Assembly (NCBI RefSeq): GCF_017468685.1
Contig: NZ_JAFUHT010000075.1
Coordinates: 1 to 38,659 of the forward strand
Length of the DNA stretch: 38,659 nt
DNA from: Methanobrevibacter sp.
GTDB taxonomy: Archaea; Methanobacteriota; Methanobacteria; Methanobacteriales; Methanobacteriaceae
Direction: 5' to 3'
Part shown: piece by piece, positions 8,924-18,291 of the stretch
Numbering within the stretch: position 1 is the stretch's first letter
Layout of the letters: every line of letters begins with the position of its first letter
Made by a program: the position numbers and the translations under genes
Notes under the pieces: model-generated
Told to the model about the DNA's origin: nothing
What the model saw: only the letters and a program-made list of their open reading frames with translations
The model's database searches: none

Positions 8924-9952
8924 TCACTCCATAAATATATCATCATTTAGATTAGATGCCTTTACTGTAACATGAATATTTTCACCATCATCAAGTGAGA
9001 ATTTTGAAATGAAGTATTTGATTACTGAAAACGGACATGTCTGATAACAAATACTGCATCTTAAACATCTATCTTTATCTCTAACAATTGTGTCTTCTTT
9101 TTCATCAAATGAAATACAACCAGTTGGACAGTCAGGAATACATAATTGGCATTTCTTACATTTATCCTTATCCCAATCGATAATTCTGACTTTAAGCCTA
9201 TTGACAGCATTAGTAATAATTTCAAGAGCAACTTCCTCATCAGGAATTATTTTTAATGCCTTATCCCATATCTCAGATAAAGGAACATCATATTGTAAAA
9301 GTCCATCTTTTTCCAAAGACCTCAAGTCCTCTTCTTTACTGTTGATATAATTTTCAAGGTAATCAACACATAACAGAATTAAATCTTTTTGATCTTGCAA
9401 GTTTTCAACAAATACTGCTTTCATAGCACCATTTACAGGACAGACTTCAACACATTCCCCACAGGAAATACATGTAAGCTGATTAACAACAACTTTGCCA
9501 TCAATTTCACTAATTGCATCTACAGGACATTTTTTCAAACATTTTTTACATTTAATACATAAATAATCGTCAACAATATATTGCCTTTTTGATGGAATTA
9601 TATTGAATTCAGGTAAAATCAAATGATTTAAACCGCATTCCAATGTTTTTGGATTAGTTGGGCAAACTTCAGCACAAAAACCACAACGAATACATGCACC
9701 TGCTTTAATTACAGGATATGTCATGCCCTCTCCTTCTTCAGAGTCTTCGTCACGAACTAATTTGATTGCATTAGGTGAAGGACAGGAAACGGTACATGCA
9801 CCACAACCTATACAATATTCCTTATTAACTGTTGGGAAATCTCTGAAACGTTCAGGTTTTTCAGCAAGTTCCGGTTCTGATTTTGCATTAGCAAATGCAT
9901 CAGCCCATGCCCTGCGGGCAAAATCATAAATATACCACATAAGAGATGACAT
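8924..9952 (-). CDS. ehaP: Energy-converting hydrogenase A polyferredoxin, 6[4Fe-4S]
   Basis: 342 residues with six CxxCxxCxxxCP motifs: CIGCGACTVSCP, CIRCGFCAEVCP, CIKCKKCLKKCP, CISCGECVEVCP, then after a helical insert (about 165-255) CKKCQLCIPDCP and CLRCSICYQTCP. The N-terminal 30 residues (WYIYDFARRAWADAFANA) are a helix that could dock on the hydrogenase. Six clusters is the number reported for this eha subunit. It sits one base after the ehaO stop, with its ribosome site GAGGTGAT inside the ehaO end. It carries electrons from the small-subunit cluster towards ferredoxin. Confidence 0.93.
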   Translation of the reverse strand: MSSLMWYIYDFARRAWADAFANAKSEPELAEKPERFRDFPTVNKEYCIGCGACTVSCPSPNAIKLVRDEDSEEGEGMTYPVIKAGACIRCGFCAEVCPTNPKTLECGLNHLILPEFNIIPSKRQYIVDDYLCIKCKKCLKKCPVDAISEIDGKVVVNQLTCISCGECVEVCPVNGAMKAVFVENLQDQKDLILLCVDYLENYINSKEEDLRSLEKDGLLQYDVPLSEIWDKALKIIPDEEVALEIITNAVNRLKVRIIDWDKDKCKKCQLCIPDCPTGCISFDEKEDTIVRDKDRCLRCSICYQTCPFSVIKYFISKFSLDDGENIHVTVKASNLNDDIFME

Positions 9953-9953
9953 T

Positions 9954-11078
9954 TTATATCACCTCATCAAATTCTTTAATAACGGTTTTTCCAACCTCAT
10001 TTGTAATAGCCACTCTTTCAGCACATGCAACACATGGGTCGCTTGTTGCATAAGTTGCAACTGCATCAGCAACTGTTGGCACATCACGAATCATGTATTT
10101 TGCACATGAATCCATATTTGGAATACTTGGAGTTCTTATTGAAATATTTTTGATTAAATTACCATTAGTTTCAATCATATAGGTTACTTCACCACGAGGA
10201 GCTTCGTTTTTACGCATTGCATAACCTGATTTAATTTCAGCAGGAGTACGAACTTCACCATCAGGTATGTTTTCAATTGCTTGCCTAACAAGACTGATTG
10301 ATTCAGGAATTTCATCAAATCTTGTCATTGTTCTTGCGTAATTATCTCCTTCAGTTCGCCTAATCACTTTAAAATCAAAATAATCATCATAAGTATAATG
10401 ACCTTCACGATAATCTTCTTTTACACCAGATGCTCTACCAATCGGACCTACTGCACGACCTTTAATAGCTTCTTTTTTAGACATGTATCCTATTCCTTTA
10501 CATCTTAAAGCCAATGCAGGACCTTCAGCAAATAGTGCCCTAACAGTTTCAAATCTATCTTCAATCTTTTTAAGGTTTTCAAGAATCGGCTCGAAATGGC
10601 GCTCATCAGCATCCATTCTAACTCCACCAACCACATTCCATCCCATATTAACCCTATTTCCAGTTAAAAGTTCAATGGAATCCATTGCATATTCCCTTAA
10701 TTCCAAAACATGCATGAATAGAGTTTCATGATCCATTGATTTAAAGAATGTTGAGTTTCCAAGCAAATGACTTTGGATTCTGTCCAGTTCATTTGCAATA
10801 ACTCTTAAGAATTGTGCTCTTGGCGGCACGGCCACATCTGAAATTTTTTCAATAGTTTCAGCGAATGTTTGTGTGTGTTCATATGAACAAATTCCACATA
10901 CTCTTTCAGATAGATATATTCCTTTCTGCCAGGTTTTTCCTTCAATAATCTTTTCAATTCCCCTGTGAACATAACCATATTCAATTTCTGCTTTAACTAC
11001 TCTTTCACCTTCAGTTTGCAACTTCAATCTGACAGGTTCTTTTAAAGCCGGGTGAATTGGACCAATAGGTACTATCAT
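9954..11078 (-). CDS. ehaO: Energy-converting hydrogenase A, [NiFe] large subunit
   Basis: 374 residues. Carries both nickel-binding pairs: Cys61 and Cys64 in [10 protein letters not shown], and Cys349 and Cys352 in DPCVACAER. It resembles NuoD/EchE of group 4 [NiFe] hydrogenases. A tail of 22 residues follows the last Cys. Whether it is cut off during maturation cannot be told here. The enzyme splits H2 on the cytoplasmic side and, driven by inward ion flow, reduces low-potential ferredoxin. It overlaps the ehaN stop by four bases (ATGA type), so the two are translationally coupled. All four metal ligands are present, so the catalytic core looks intact. Confidence 0.96.
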   Translation of the reverse strand: MIVPIGPIHPALKEPVRLKLQTEGERVVKAEIEYGYVHRGIEKIIEGKTWQKGIYLSERVCGICSYEHTQTFAETIEKISDVAVPPRAQFLRVIANELDRIQSHLLGNSTFFKSMDHETLFMHVLELREYAMDSIELLTGNRVNMGWNVVGGVRMDADERHFEPILENLKKIEDRFETVRALFAEGPALALRCKGIGYMSKKEAIKGRAVGPIGRASGVKEDYREGHYTYDDYFDFKVIRRTEGDNYARTMTRFDEIPESISLVRQAIENIPDGEVRTPAEIKSGYAMRKNEAPRGEVTYMIETNGNLIKNISIRTPSIPNMDSCAKYMIRDVPTVADAVATYATSDPCVACAERVAITNEVGKTVIKEFDEVI

Positions 11079-11524
11079 TTTTGTTCCCTCCCTCGATCAG
11101 CAATAGCTTGAGGACCCACAGCTAAAATGGCTTCCAGTATTTCACTAGGTCTTGGTGGACATCCCGGAATTTCTGCTGCAACTGGGATGAAATTTGAAGC
11201 AGGTGCATTTACATGACCCCCTTCCTGTGCAAATACATCTCCAGATATTGGGCAGTTTCCAACTGCTACTGCTATTTTTGGTTCAGGAGCTTTATCATAT
11301 ATTCTTTTTAAGTTATCTTTCCATTGTTCGGTTACAGCACCGGTTAACAATAGAACATCAGCTTCACGAGGATTATTGTGAACATATATTCCATATTGCT
11401 CTAAATCATATCTTGGAGATAATAATGCAACACATTCTACGTCACATCCATTACATCCACCACAATTTACAATACAGACATGAATTGAGCTTTTTCTCAC
11501 AACATCCTTAATAGCGTCTAACAT
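11075..11524 (-). CDS. ehaN: Energy-converting hydrogenase A, small subunit
   Basis: 149 residues, NuoB/EchC-like. The proximal [4Fe-4S] ligands are all visible: Cys24 and Cys27 in [10 protein letters not shown], the Cys of GNCPISG, and the Cys of PGCPPRP. Two additional cysteines (17 and 21) lie just before the first pair. It relays electrons from the NiFe site of EhaO to EhaP and EhaQ. The length is typical of the small subunit without the medial and distal cluster domain. It is followed directly by ehaO with a four-base overlap. Confidence 0.96.
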   Translation of the reverse strand: MLDAIKDVVRKSSIHVCIVNCGGCNGCDVECVALLSPRYDLEQYGIYVHNNPREADVLLLTGAVTEQWKDNLKRIYDKAPEPKIAVAVGNCPISGDVFAQEGGHVNAPASNFIPVAAEIPGCPPRPSEILEAILAVGPQAIADRGREQK

Positions 11525-11557
11525 TGTACTCCCTCTTTTAATAATTGTAAATAAACA

Positions 11558-11950
11558 TTAATATTTAGCTTCTTTTTTTAATAATTCAAATAATTCTAAA
11601 TGGCCTTCTTTTAATGCATCTTCATAAGATTTTCCATTTTTAACTTCTTTAACTAATTTCATTTTAAGATTTTTAGCATCTTCATCAGATATCAATTCCA
11701 AAGTTCCATTAAACCAGCACAATCTTAAATCAGCATTAAATTTTTGATATAGACAGATATCCTGTGCTGATTCATGAGTTGCATGCAATGCCTCAAGAGA
11801 AGACATATCTAGAGAATTAAAGAAAACCTCCTCTAATTCTTCAACAGTACAATCAAAATCCTTGGAAAACGGAATTATAATATCTCTTTGCCAAGCATAA
11901 CTTTTTATAATTCTTTTTTGCATTAATTTTAATTTTGCATCATTATCCAT
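11558..11950 (-). CDS. ehaM: Energy-converting hydrogenase A subunit M, hydrophilic
   Basis: 130 residues from ATG 11950, which has GTGAT five bases upstream; the GTG at 11959 lacks a site. No membrane segment and no cysteine cluster. It is mostly helical and acidic-basic mixed, with one Trp in the N-terminal SYAWQRDIIIPF. It belongs by position to the small archaeal family found between the membrane subunits and the small subunit in eha operons. Function is unknown; a structural or assembly role in the peripheral arm is inferred. Confidence 0.82.
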   Translation of the reverse strand: MDNDAKLKLMQKRIIKSYAWQRDIIIPFSKDFDCTVEELEEVFFNSLDMSSLEALHATHESAQDICLYQKFNADLRLCWFNGTLELISDEDAKNLKMKLVKEVKNGKSYEDALKEGHLELFELLKKEAKY

Positions 11951-11960
11951 TCCAATCACA

Positions 11961-12263
11961 TCATACTGTAAATTTTAATAACAAATACATAAAAATTGCA
12001 ATAATTAAACCTACTGCAGTTTCTTTTCTACCATAACCCGGTCTTTCCCCCATTACAAATCCTCCAAGGAGAAAACCTATTGCTGATAAAACAACATTGC
12101 CTGAGCAAAATGCTAAACACCATCCTAATATTGATATAACTGCATAGATCATATTGAATTCAGTTACTGCTACAAACGGTTCACCATGTTGTTTGTAGCT
12201 ATAAACTAAACCTAAAATAGACCCTACAGCAAATGCAAGTATATAAATCATATAATTTAACAT
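11961..12263 (-). CDS. ehaL: Energy-converting hydrogenase A subunit L, membrane
   Basis: 100 residues with three predicted membrane spans (about 3-20, 37-70 as a pair, and 82-98) and short loops. Strong GGAG ribosome site before ATG 12263. Eha-specific small membrane subunit, named by its order between ehaK and ehaM. It has no recognisable ion-channel motif. Confidence 0.82.
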   Translation of the reverse strand: MLNYMIYILAFAVGSILGLVYSYKQHGEPFVAVTEFNMIYAVISILGWCLAFCSGNVVLSAIGFLLGGFVMGERPGYGRKETAVGLIIAIFMYLLLKFTV

Positions 12264-12271
12264 AATATCTC

Positions 12272-12526
12272 CTACATAGGTTTATAAAGCAATATAAATG
12301 AACATACTATTGCTAAAAATGTTATTATAAAACATAATTTCTCTATACTTTCTATCTTGTGTGCAAAATTACCACGAGCAAGCAATACAAATATTGCAAG
12401 GATGACTCCTATAATCACTATAGGCACAATCTGATAGGAATGTAAAACAGTTGTCAGCAATCCTACAACAATCATTCCAATAGCAACCAGTGCAGTAAAA
12501 TATACAATTACATCTTCACTGTTCAT
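12272..12526 (-). CDS. ehaK: Energy-converting hydrogenase A subunit K, membrane
   Basis: 84 residues from ATG 12526, which overlaps the ehaJ stop by four bases and follows GGAGTGG. A longer frame to 12571 would run 49 bases into ehaJ and lacks a site. Three predicted membrane helices, with a basic loop ([14 protein letters not shown]) before the last. Named by position. Confidence 0.82.
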   Translation of the reverse strand: MNSEDVIVYFTALVAIGMIVVGLLTTVLHSYQIVPIVIIGVILAIFVLLARGNFAHKIESIEKLCFIITFLAIVCSFILLYKPM

Positions 12527-13395
12527 GCTACCACTCCGGTGAATATCATTAATACTGTTCCAAAGAAGCAAATAGCTCCAATGGTTATTTGAGTCATAAC
12601 AGAATGATTTGGACTTAATATTGGAGTAGCTGCATTAATAAATCCAGTTACAAATGAAATTACTATCATTCCAATCAAATATCCAATTGCATTCAATGGA
12701 CCAAAGAAAATTGTTAAAAATACCCAAAGCATAACATACCATGCAATTGATTCTGAAAATAACATGAATCCTCTTAAAAATCCAAAGTGTTCGGTTTCAA
12801 ATCCTGAAATTAAAGCTTTGTCTTTAGTAATTGCAAACGGAGAGTATGGAGATTTAGTTATGATTAGCATAAAGAACATTAAAGCTGCAAGTGGAATTGA
12901 AAATACTAATGGACCATGGATAGATTGATAAGTAATAATTTCTCCAATATTCATTGTACCAGTTACCAGATAAACAAAAACTATTGCTGCAAATAGAGGC
13001 AGTTCAGTTGCCGCTGACAATACTGCCCTTACACAACTTAATTTTCCATATGGTGAACCGGAACTTGAACCAGAGTTATGCTCTACAATTTTATAAACTG
13101 CATAAACACCAAATAATATTAATAAAGAATCATGAGCAACCGGACCTGCAATAACACCAACAATCCAAACTAAAGCCAATATAAATACAATACCTATATA
13201 AAATACTTTAGATACAGTTTTGGGAATAGCTGTTTCTTTAAAAAAGAACTTTAAAGAGTGGATTAAGTGTTGGACTATAGGTGGTCCAGGACGTTTTTGG
13301 ACACGTGCCATTACTTTTCTGTGCAATCCTAAAAGCAAACTTCCTGCAAAAAATGCAATTATAACTTGAATTAAAATATCTGCCATCAAATTCAT
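12523..13395 (-). CDS. ehaJ: Energy-converting hydrogenase A membrane subunit, NuoH-like
   Basis: 290 residues, about eight membrane helices. NuoH/EchB/HyfC family: the cytoplasmic loop [14 protein letters not shown] after the first helix is the family signature, and the middle carries acidic and polar residues on helices ([24 protein letters not shown]) typical of the quinone- or cluster-facing side. It anchors the hydrogenase module to the membrane and takes part in the coupling of electron and ion transfer. Start at 13395 supported by GAGTGG. Confidence 0.93.
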   Translation of the reverse strand: MNLMADILIQVIIAFFAGSLLLGLHRKVMARVQKRPGPPIVQHLIHSLKFFFKETAIPKTVSKVFYIGIVFILALVWIVGVIAGPVAHDSLLILFGVYAVYKIVEHNSGSSSGSPYGKLSCVRAVLSAATELPLFAAIVFVYLVTGTMNIGEIITYQSIHGPLVFSIPLAALMFFMLIITKSPYSPFAITKDKALISGFETEHFGFLRGFMLFSESIAWYVMLWVFLTIFFGPLNAIGYLIGMIVISFVTGFINAATPILSPNHSVMTQITIGAICFFGTVLMIFTGVVA

Positions 13396-13404
13396 AATAC
13401 CACT

Positions 13405-13620
13405 CTAATATCCGGTAAACGGTTCTTTGACCCTTTCTTCTACATCTTCAGGTTTTGGCTTAGCCATTGTTAATAGACCAAGGGACAAAACCCATAATGG
13501 AATACCAAAAATAGCTACGGCATAAACAATCCATGCTTCAAAATCTATAACCAAACAAGCAAGAATAGCTATTGTTGATAAAGCCAATAATATAATACAT
13601 GTAATCTTTTGATTAACCAT
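13405..13620 (-). CDS. ehaI: Energy-converting hydrogenase A subunit I, membrane
   Basis: 71 residues from ATG 13620. The longer frame to 13656 would overlap ehaH by 29 bases, while ATG 13620 lies directly after the ehaH stop at 13628. Two membrane helices, then a charged tail (KPKPEDVEERVKEPF) that should be cytoplasmic. Named by order in the operon. Confidence 0.8.
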   Translation of the reverse strand: MVNQKITCIILLALSTIAILACLVIDFEAWIVYAVAIFGIPLWVLSLGLLTMAKPKPEDVEERVKEPFTGY

Positions 13621-13627
13621 ACTCTCA

Positions 13628-14299
13628 CTACCACAATACCAATAATAATATTTCAACAGCTCTTACAATAATAAACAATGAACTTAAGTGAATAATAACA
13701 ATATAAGGAGATCCTGCTGTCCTAAACATTTCTGCTTTACTTGCAAAGAAAGGTGCTACTCCACTTTCACCTAAAATACCAATCAACATCAATACTGCAC
13801 CAAATACCACCATCGGACTTGCAGGCATTTGAGACAATACTGCAAGTGACAATGTTCCGGTTGATGCAAGGATAATTGATGCACCACCAAATAACGGTAA
13901 ACTACACATCATGGCAATTAAACCATAATTAAATGCTGAATTTAAAACGCTAGTTTGTTTTACAGCTGACACTATACCAATATTTAAAATACCAACTAAA
14001 GCCATGAACAATGTGAAGTTAAACAAATCTCCAGTAATCATTGCTCCAGCAGATGCAATACCACAGATGATTGATAAAAATCTTCTTTGTTTAAGTTCTT
14101 TTGGACCTACCTTAACTTCAGTATTATGTAGATAATGCATAGTAGCTTCTATTTGAGTTTCAGGTTTACTTAATGCAATCAATAATGTAAATCCGAGCAA
14201 TACTGCAAACAAGAACAAATTGAATGGAGTTAAATATAATACAATATCTCCAAGTGAAATTGTTCCGAGTAAATTTCCTCCAAGTGTAACGAAATCCAT
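13628..14299 (-). CDS. ehaH: Energy-converting hydrogenase A subunit H, antiporter-like membrane protein
   Basis: 223 residues, about six membrane helices. The segment [21 protein letters not shown] followed by [11 protein letters not shown] resembles the GDLFN...E core of MrpD/NuoN antiporter-like subunits. The whole is much shorter than those (usually 450 residues or more), and the key Glu of the family seems replaced (FMALVG). It is probably part of the ion-translocating module. N-terminal basic loop [10 protein letters not shown]. Named by order. Confidence 0.83.
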   Translation of the reverse strand: MDFVTLGGNLLGTISLGDIVLYLTPFNLFLFAVLLGFTLLIALSKPETQIEATMHYLHNTEVKVGPKELKQRRFLSIICGIASAGAMITGDLFNFTLFMALVGILNIGIVSAVKQTSVLNSAFNYGLIAMMCSLPLFGGASIILASTGTLSLAVLSQMPASPMVVFGAVLMLIGILGESGVAPFFASKAEMFRTAGSPYIVIIHLSSLFIIVRAVEILLLVLW

Positions 14300-14307
14300 T
14301 TTCTCAC

Positions 14308-14991
14308 CTACTCATTATCAATATCTTCCCTCATAAGCAGTCCTATTAAGCCTACTTTTGAAGCTACTTTTAGTAATAATCCACATGCCGCTAAGAATAA
14401 ACTTAATAACCAGTATTGAGGAGCTACAAAGAATAATAAGAAACCTATTATCCATAAACACCATGCAATACCGGATACTCCAGCAATTCCATCCAACATC
14501 AATACTGGAAGTCCTCTTGCTTTTTTAGATAATGCGTACAATACAATTCCTCCACCAGCTACTGCTCCACCAGTAAAACCAGTTAAGAAAATTCCATATC
14601 CTATTAAAACCAATGCTATAAAATTAGGCGCAGTAGTCATAATTTCCATATCTAAAGAGAATGCCTGTGGGAAAATTGAAGAGGATTTAGTTAAATTTGC
14701 TCTTGGATCCTGTTCAATTTTGCGCATTTCCCTTGTGATTAAAATCTCTGAAATAGCTAAGGTTTCAGCCAACTCAACTACTAAACCTGGTAAAATTAAA
14801 GCTTCTGCAAGGTCAGTTCCAACTGCAGAAACGACAAATATCATCGCAAGACCGACAAGGTCAGTTAATATAAGAATATGCAATTCTTTTCTTTTCATTG
14901 CAATGGCCATTGTTGCAATAAAACCAACAATTAGCCCAGCATAAATTGCCGGAAGATACATATTAATAAATTGCTGAGGAACATATAGCAT
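14308..14991 (-). CDS. ehaG: Energy-converting hydrogenase A subunit G, membrane
   Basis: 227 residues with six or seven membrane helices. A conserved-looking polar stretch ([21 protein letters not shown]) places several Glu residues in or beside the membrane, suitable for ion transfer. The start codon overlaps the ehaF stop (TTAATG). Eha-specific; function beyond membrane subunit is unknown. Confidence 0.83.
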   Translation of the reverse strand: MLYVPQQFINMYLPAIYAGLIVGFIATMAIAMKRKELHILILTDLVGLAMIFVVSAVGTDLAEALILPGLVVELAETLAISEILITREMRKIEQDPRANLTKSSSIFPQAFSLDMEIMTTAPNFIALVLIGYGIFLTGFTGGAVAGGGIVLYALSKKARGLPVLMLDGIAGVSGIAWCLWIIGFLLFFVAPQYWLLSLFLAACGLLLKVASKVGLIGLLMREDIDNE

Positions 14992-15584
14992 TAATTATCC
15001 CTCCTCAATTGTTTTGACCTTGCTTTTTCATCATTTGCTTTAACATGACTGGCTACTTTAGTTGAATCGTTTATAGCCTTTTTAACGTCTTTTTTAATTT
15101 CACTTTCATCATTTTTACGATTCATTGTATAATTAATAGATAGCCATGAAGCAATGATAAATGACATCATTAAGATTGAAGATTCAAGTATTGTATCAAA
15201 ACCCCTTGTATAATACAATATCTCATCTATAAGTCCACCAGGAGATGAATATATAGATGTTCCGAAGTACGGTGAAATTGATGATATCCATTGAGCCAAT
15301 GGTGACATATAACCTGTAATCATTCCCAAACTGGCTGCATTATCAGGATACTGAGGATTAATCTCACCAGCTTCAGTTAAAGGCACACCTCCTCTGTCAT
15401 AAGGTGCAATAGCCAATCCTTCATCAATTTGCTCTTGAGGAGCAGGTCTAACATATAACTGATCTGGGTTTAATGCCATAGGCACAATCAGACCTATGAT
15501 TAAAATTATTCCAAGGCTGAATGCAAAAAGGCGAGGAATATTTTTCGGTTCTGCCAGTTTATTCCATAATGCTCCAATCCTCAT
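14991..15584 (-). CDS. ehaF: Energy-converting hydrogenase A subunit F, membrane
   Basis: 197 residues. One membrane helix near residues 18-38, a large external loop (about 40-130, with [10 protein letters not shown] and [20 protein letters not shown]), a second helix (about 133-152), and a charged Lys-rich C-terminal tail in the cytoplasm. The [12 protein letters not shown] segment before the second helix recalls MrpB-type subunits. Overlaps ehaE by four bases. Confidence 0.83.
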   Translation of the reverse strand: MRIGALWNKLAEPKNIPRLFAFSLGIILIIGLIVPMALNPDQLYVRPAPQEQIDEGLAIAPYDRGGVPLTEAGEINPQYPDNAASLGMITGYMSPLAQWISSISPYFGTSIYSSPGGLIDEILYYTRGFDTILESSILMMSFIIASWLSINYTMNRKNDESEIKKDVKKAINDSTKVASHVKANDEKARSKQLRRDN

Positions 15585-15841
15585 ACATCTGCCCCCATTT
15601 CTTCTAAACGAATGATAGCTCTAAATAAAATTAAACTGATAATAACTGTTGTTGCAAGCAATGTCAATAAGGCCAATACATGATTATAACATAATAAAAC
15701 CAAGCATACTCCAATTGATGCAACTTCAGTATTGAATGTCCTGACAATCGGATCATTTACTCCCGGACCCCAAGCAGTTGCGAGGCTTCCAACAATTGCC
15801 AAGAATATTCCAAAGTAGAAAAATAATGAAACACTAAGCAT
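15581..15841 (-). CDS. ehaE: Energy-converting hydrogenase A subunit E, membrane
   Basis: 86 residues from ATG 15841, which follows GGTGAT at the end of ehaD and overlaps it by eight bases. The longer frame to 15892 would overlap ehaD by 59 bases and begin with a basic non-membrane segment, so I reject it. Two or three membrane helices. Resembles small Mrp/Mbh-like membrane subunits. Named by order. Confidence 0.82.
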   Translation of the reverse strand: MLSVSLFFYFGIFLAIVGSLATAWGPGVNDPIVRTFNTEVASIGVCLVLLCYNHVLALLTLLATTVIISLILFRAIIRLEEMGADV

Positions 15842-16103
15842 CTGCATCACCACTTGCAATTTTCTTTTCTCTAATCTCTTTAAGTTTAACAATAGATAAA
15901 ATAAATACTAAAGTTGATAGAGGTCCTGCCAATGCTGCAAATAATGCAACATCCAAATATTTAAACAATGCAATAACTAAAACAAAACCTGCATCCAGTA
16001 TAGAAAACATTATAACCTTATCCAATGGTTTTTTTAGAAATATTATACCAAATGCTCCAATTATCATCAATGCCATTGCAATTATTGATACTAGAAATTC
16101 CAT
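15834..16103 (-). CDS. ehaD: Energy-converting hydrogenase A subunit D, membrane
   Basis: 89 residues, three membrane helices, and a Lys/Arg/Glu-rich tail. The motif [20 protein letters not shown] resembles the DVAxxEAxxG helix of MrpB/MbhD-like proteins, but with Ala where the family often has Glu. Start supported by GGAGTGA. Part of the membrane arm. Confidence 0.82.
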   Translation of the reverse strand: MEFLVSIIAMALMIIGAFGIIFLKKPLDKVIMFSILDAGFVLVIALFKYLDVALFAALAGPLSTLVFILSIVKLKEIREKKIASGDADA

Positions 16104-16107
16104 CTTA

Positions 16108-16356
16108 TCACTCCAATATTATCTCATCATCTAGTCTTTTTAAAGTATAAGCAATAGCATTAGCACTAATTGTTGAACAAATAAAGAATGCTGCAGCAAC
16201 AACAAGAGCAAATGGAGTATTTATTAATAATGCAATAATTGCTGAAACTCCAAAACCGATTACATTTAAGTACAATAACCTTTCAGCCCTATTTCTTGTC
16301 ACTAAAGCTCTTAATGCTACAAATATGACTATAATCCCAATAATTTCAACATACAT
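16108..16356 (-). CDS. ehaC: Energy-converting hydrogenase A subunit C, membrane
   Basis: 82 residues from ATG 16356. It lies four bases past the ehaB stop (16361-16363) and has AGTGATT before it. The frame to 16374 would start inside ehaB. Three membrane helices with a basic loop (TRNRAERLLYLN) after the first. Named by order. Confidence 0.82.
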   Translation of the reverse strand: MYVEIIGIIVIFVALRALVTRNRAERLLYLNVIGFGVSAIIALLINTPFALVVAAAFFICSTISANAIAYTLKRLDDEIILE

Positions 16357-16360
16357 ATAA

Positions 16361-16858
16361 TCACTCTTTAGCATGCCTATTGAATTTGTCGGCGATTTTT
16401 CCTAAAACCACAGAGATTTTAACCTGATCAATACCCATGATTGTAAATATTGCAATAACCATTCCAACAATATACATTTCTGGGGTTAAACCAATGAATG
16501 ATGTTAAAAATATTATCACAGTGGCAGTTAAACAGCCTGTAGTTCCCGCATAACCCGGATCAGCACATAATCTATTTCCAATAAATATTAAAAATGCTGC
16601 AATTATTCCTCCAGGAATTCCTAAAACTAAATATCCAATAGAAGCCATTAATGTACCGGCAGATGCATCAGGAGAACATAAAATGTTTCCTTGGAAGAAT
16701 CCACCAGCAATATCTCCCCCTCTTTTTTCGACGTCTTGTCCAATTATCCTGGCTCCTTTAACACCAGGTTGCTCGGGAAGTCCGAAATATGTATCTACAA
16801 TTACAAAATTCAACCAACAAAGAATTGCGGCAATAATAATTCCAATTACCTCATTCAT
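16361..16858 (-). CDS. ehaB: Energy-converting hydrogenase A subunit B, membrane
   Basis: 165 residues, four membrane helices (about 3-22, 72-92, 105-120, 124-142) and an external loop with [15 protein letters not shown] between the first two. Start overlaps the ehaA end by eight bases. An Eha-specific membrane subunit of unknown detailed role. Confidence 0.84.
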   Translation of the reverse strand: MNEVIGIIIAAILCWLNFVIVDTYFGLPEQPGVKGARIIGQDVEKRGGDIAGGFFQGNILCSPDASAGTLMASIGYLVLGIPGGIIAAFLIFIGNRLCADPGYAGTTGCLTATVIIFLTSFIGLTPEMYIVGMVIAIFTIMGIDQVKISVVLGKIADKFNRHAKE

Positions 16859-17240
16859 TTATATCCTCTCCTGTATTTTCATCCAGAGGTTTTGGAAATA
16901 CAAAATCAAATAAATATTTCACAAATAATGCAGATAAAACACCAATAACAATAGCTAAAATCAATCCATTATACATGAAAGTGTAGTTTAAAACAAGAAA
17001 TATGGAAAGAATACCAATAGCTATTATTGGAGTCGGATATAATGCACTAACATCAAAAGAATACCTATATGGTTTGCTAGGAAGTAAAGGTAGTCTTAAA
17101 ATTAAGGCTACTACAATAGAACAAATAATAGCTACAATATAAGCTAATACAATATCATATGAAGAAATGCTTATATTGCCAAGCCCATAAAAATTACTAT
17201 ACGAAGCAAAATATATGGTATCAAACACCAAATCAAACAT
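16851..17240 (-). CDS. ehaA: Energy-converting hydrogenase A subunit A, membrane
   Basis: 129 residues, three membrane helices (about 28-50, 69-87, 91-112), ending in an acidic tail ([10 protein letters not shown]). First gene of the operon: strong GAGGAG ribosome site at 17250-17255 and a TATA box about 45 bases upstream of the ATG. The position at the head of the membrane subunits gives the name. Confidence 0.84.
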   Translation of the reverse strand: MFDLVFDTIYFASYSNFYGLGNISISSYDIVLAYIVAIICSIVVALILRLPLLPSKPYRYSFDVSALYPTPIIAIGILSIFLVLNYTFMYNGLILAIVIGVLSALFVKYLFDFVFPKPLDENTGEDINE

Positions 17241-17249
17241 ATTATTAGA

Positions 17250-17289
17250 CTCCTCTTAAATAATAAATATACATATAAAAATATATAAA
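17250..17289 (-). promoter_or_regulatory. Promoter and ribosome site of the eha operon
   Basis: On the minus strand TTTATATA occupies 17282-17289, which would place the start of transcription near 17259, just before the GAGGAG site (17250-17255). The leader would be about 20 bases. A second AT-rich element at 17272-17280 is an alternative TATA box. No clear operator palindrome is seen. Confidence 0.6.
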
Positions 17290-17306
17290 AGTTATTACTT
17301 AAAAAT

Positions 17307-17348
17307 AATATATAATTGCTTAATTATAATTTAAATTAACTAATGGTG
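17307..17348 (+). promoter_or_regulatory. Promoter and ribosome site of the 17354 epimerase
   Basis: TATA-like AATATATAA at 17307-17315 and GGTGG at 17344-17348, five bases before the ATG. The eha promoter and this one are back to back in a 113-base divergent region. Confidence 0.5.
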
Positions 17349-17353
17349 GCTTA

Positions 17354-18286
17354 ATGAAAAATAAAAATATTTTAATAACCGGTGGAGCAGGATTTATCGG
17401 CTCTCACATTGCTGATAATTTAATCGACAACAATAACATTCGCATTGTTGATAATTTCTCCACAGGAAACATTAAAAATTTTAAAAATCCCGATCATGAA
17501 AATTTACAGATAATCACAGCAGACATCTGCAATGCAAATTTAGATGAACTGACTTCTGGAATAGATTATATTTTCCATCTTGCAGCTATGGCAAGTGTTC
17601 CATTAAGTGTTGAAAACCCAGTTGAATGTAATGAAACAAATTTAAATGCAACTGTAAAACTTTTAAATTCTGCAGTTAAAAATGATGTGAAAAAAATTGT
17701 ATTTTCATCTTCATCTGCAGTTTATGGAGAAAACAGAAATATGCCACTGAAAGAAACTGAGCCACCAATGCCAACTTCACCTTATGCTGCATCAAAAGCA
17801 AGCTGTGAATTATATTTAAAATCATTTTACGAAAGTTATGGTCTGAATTATACTGCATTGAGATATTTTAACGTTTTCGGACCAAAACAGGATAAAAACT
17901 CACAATATGCAGCAGTGATTCCTAATTTTATCAGTGCAATCCTTGAAGAAAATCAGCCTGAAATCTATGGTGACGGTGAACAGACCCGTGATTTTGTTTA
18001 TGTTAAAGACATTGTTAAGGCAAATGTTGCTGCATGCAAATCCGATTACAATGGAATTGTTAATATTGCATCAGGTGAAAAATTAACGATTAATAGATTA
18101 TATGAAATTATCAAAGAGACTCTTGGAAGTGATTTGGAACCAAAATATTTGCCTGAAAGGCCAGGAGATATTAAACACTCCCTTGCAGATGTCAAGAACA
18201 TGGAAAAAATTAATTTGAAAATTGACTCCAGTGATTTTAAGTCTCAGCTAGAAGAAACCGTAAAATGGTTTGAAACTATTTTGTAG
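17354..18286 (+). CDS. NAD-dependent UDP-sugar 4-epimerase family protein
   Basis: 310 residues, extended short-chain dehydrogenase. NAD motif TGGAGFIGSH at residues 8-17, SSSSAVYGEN with the catalytic Ser, YAASK with the catalytic Tyr and Lys, RYFNVFGPKQD, and DGEQTRDFVYV. This pattern is typical of UDP-glucose or UDP-N-acetylglucosamine 4-epimerases. It would feed UDP-galactose-type sugars into pseudomurein or glycoprotein synthesis. The start follows GGTGG. The next gene begins five bases after its stop, so the two are co-transcribed. Confidence 0.88.
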   Translation: MKNKNILITGGAGFIGSHIADNLIDNNNIRIVDNFSTGNIKNFKNPDHENLQIITADICNANLDELTSGIDYIFHLAAMASVPLSVENPVECNETNLNATVKLLNSAVKNDVKKIVFSSSSAVYGENRNMPLKETEPPMPTSPYAASKASCELYLKSFYESYGLNYTALRYFNVFGPKQDKNSQYAAVIPNFISAILEENQPEIYGDGEQTRDFVYVKDIVKANVAACKSDYNGIVNIASGEKLTINRLYEIIKETLGSDLEPKYLPERPGDIKHSLADVKNMEKINLKIDSSDFKSQLEETVKWFETIL

Positions 18287-18291
18287 ATACT

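Noticed and set aside
7560-17240. Identification of the hydrogenase as Ehb
   Set aside because: One 6-cluster and one 10-cluster polyferredoxin and a linked Ftr paralogue match eha. Ehb has a 14-cluster polyferredoxin and a separate two-cluster ferredoxin.
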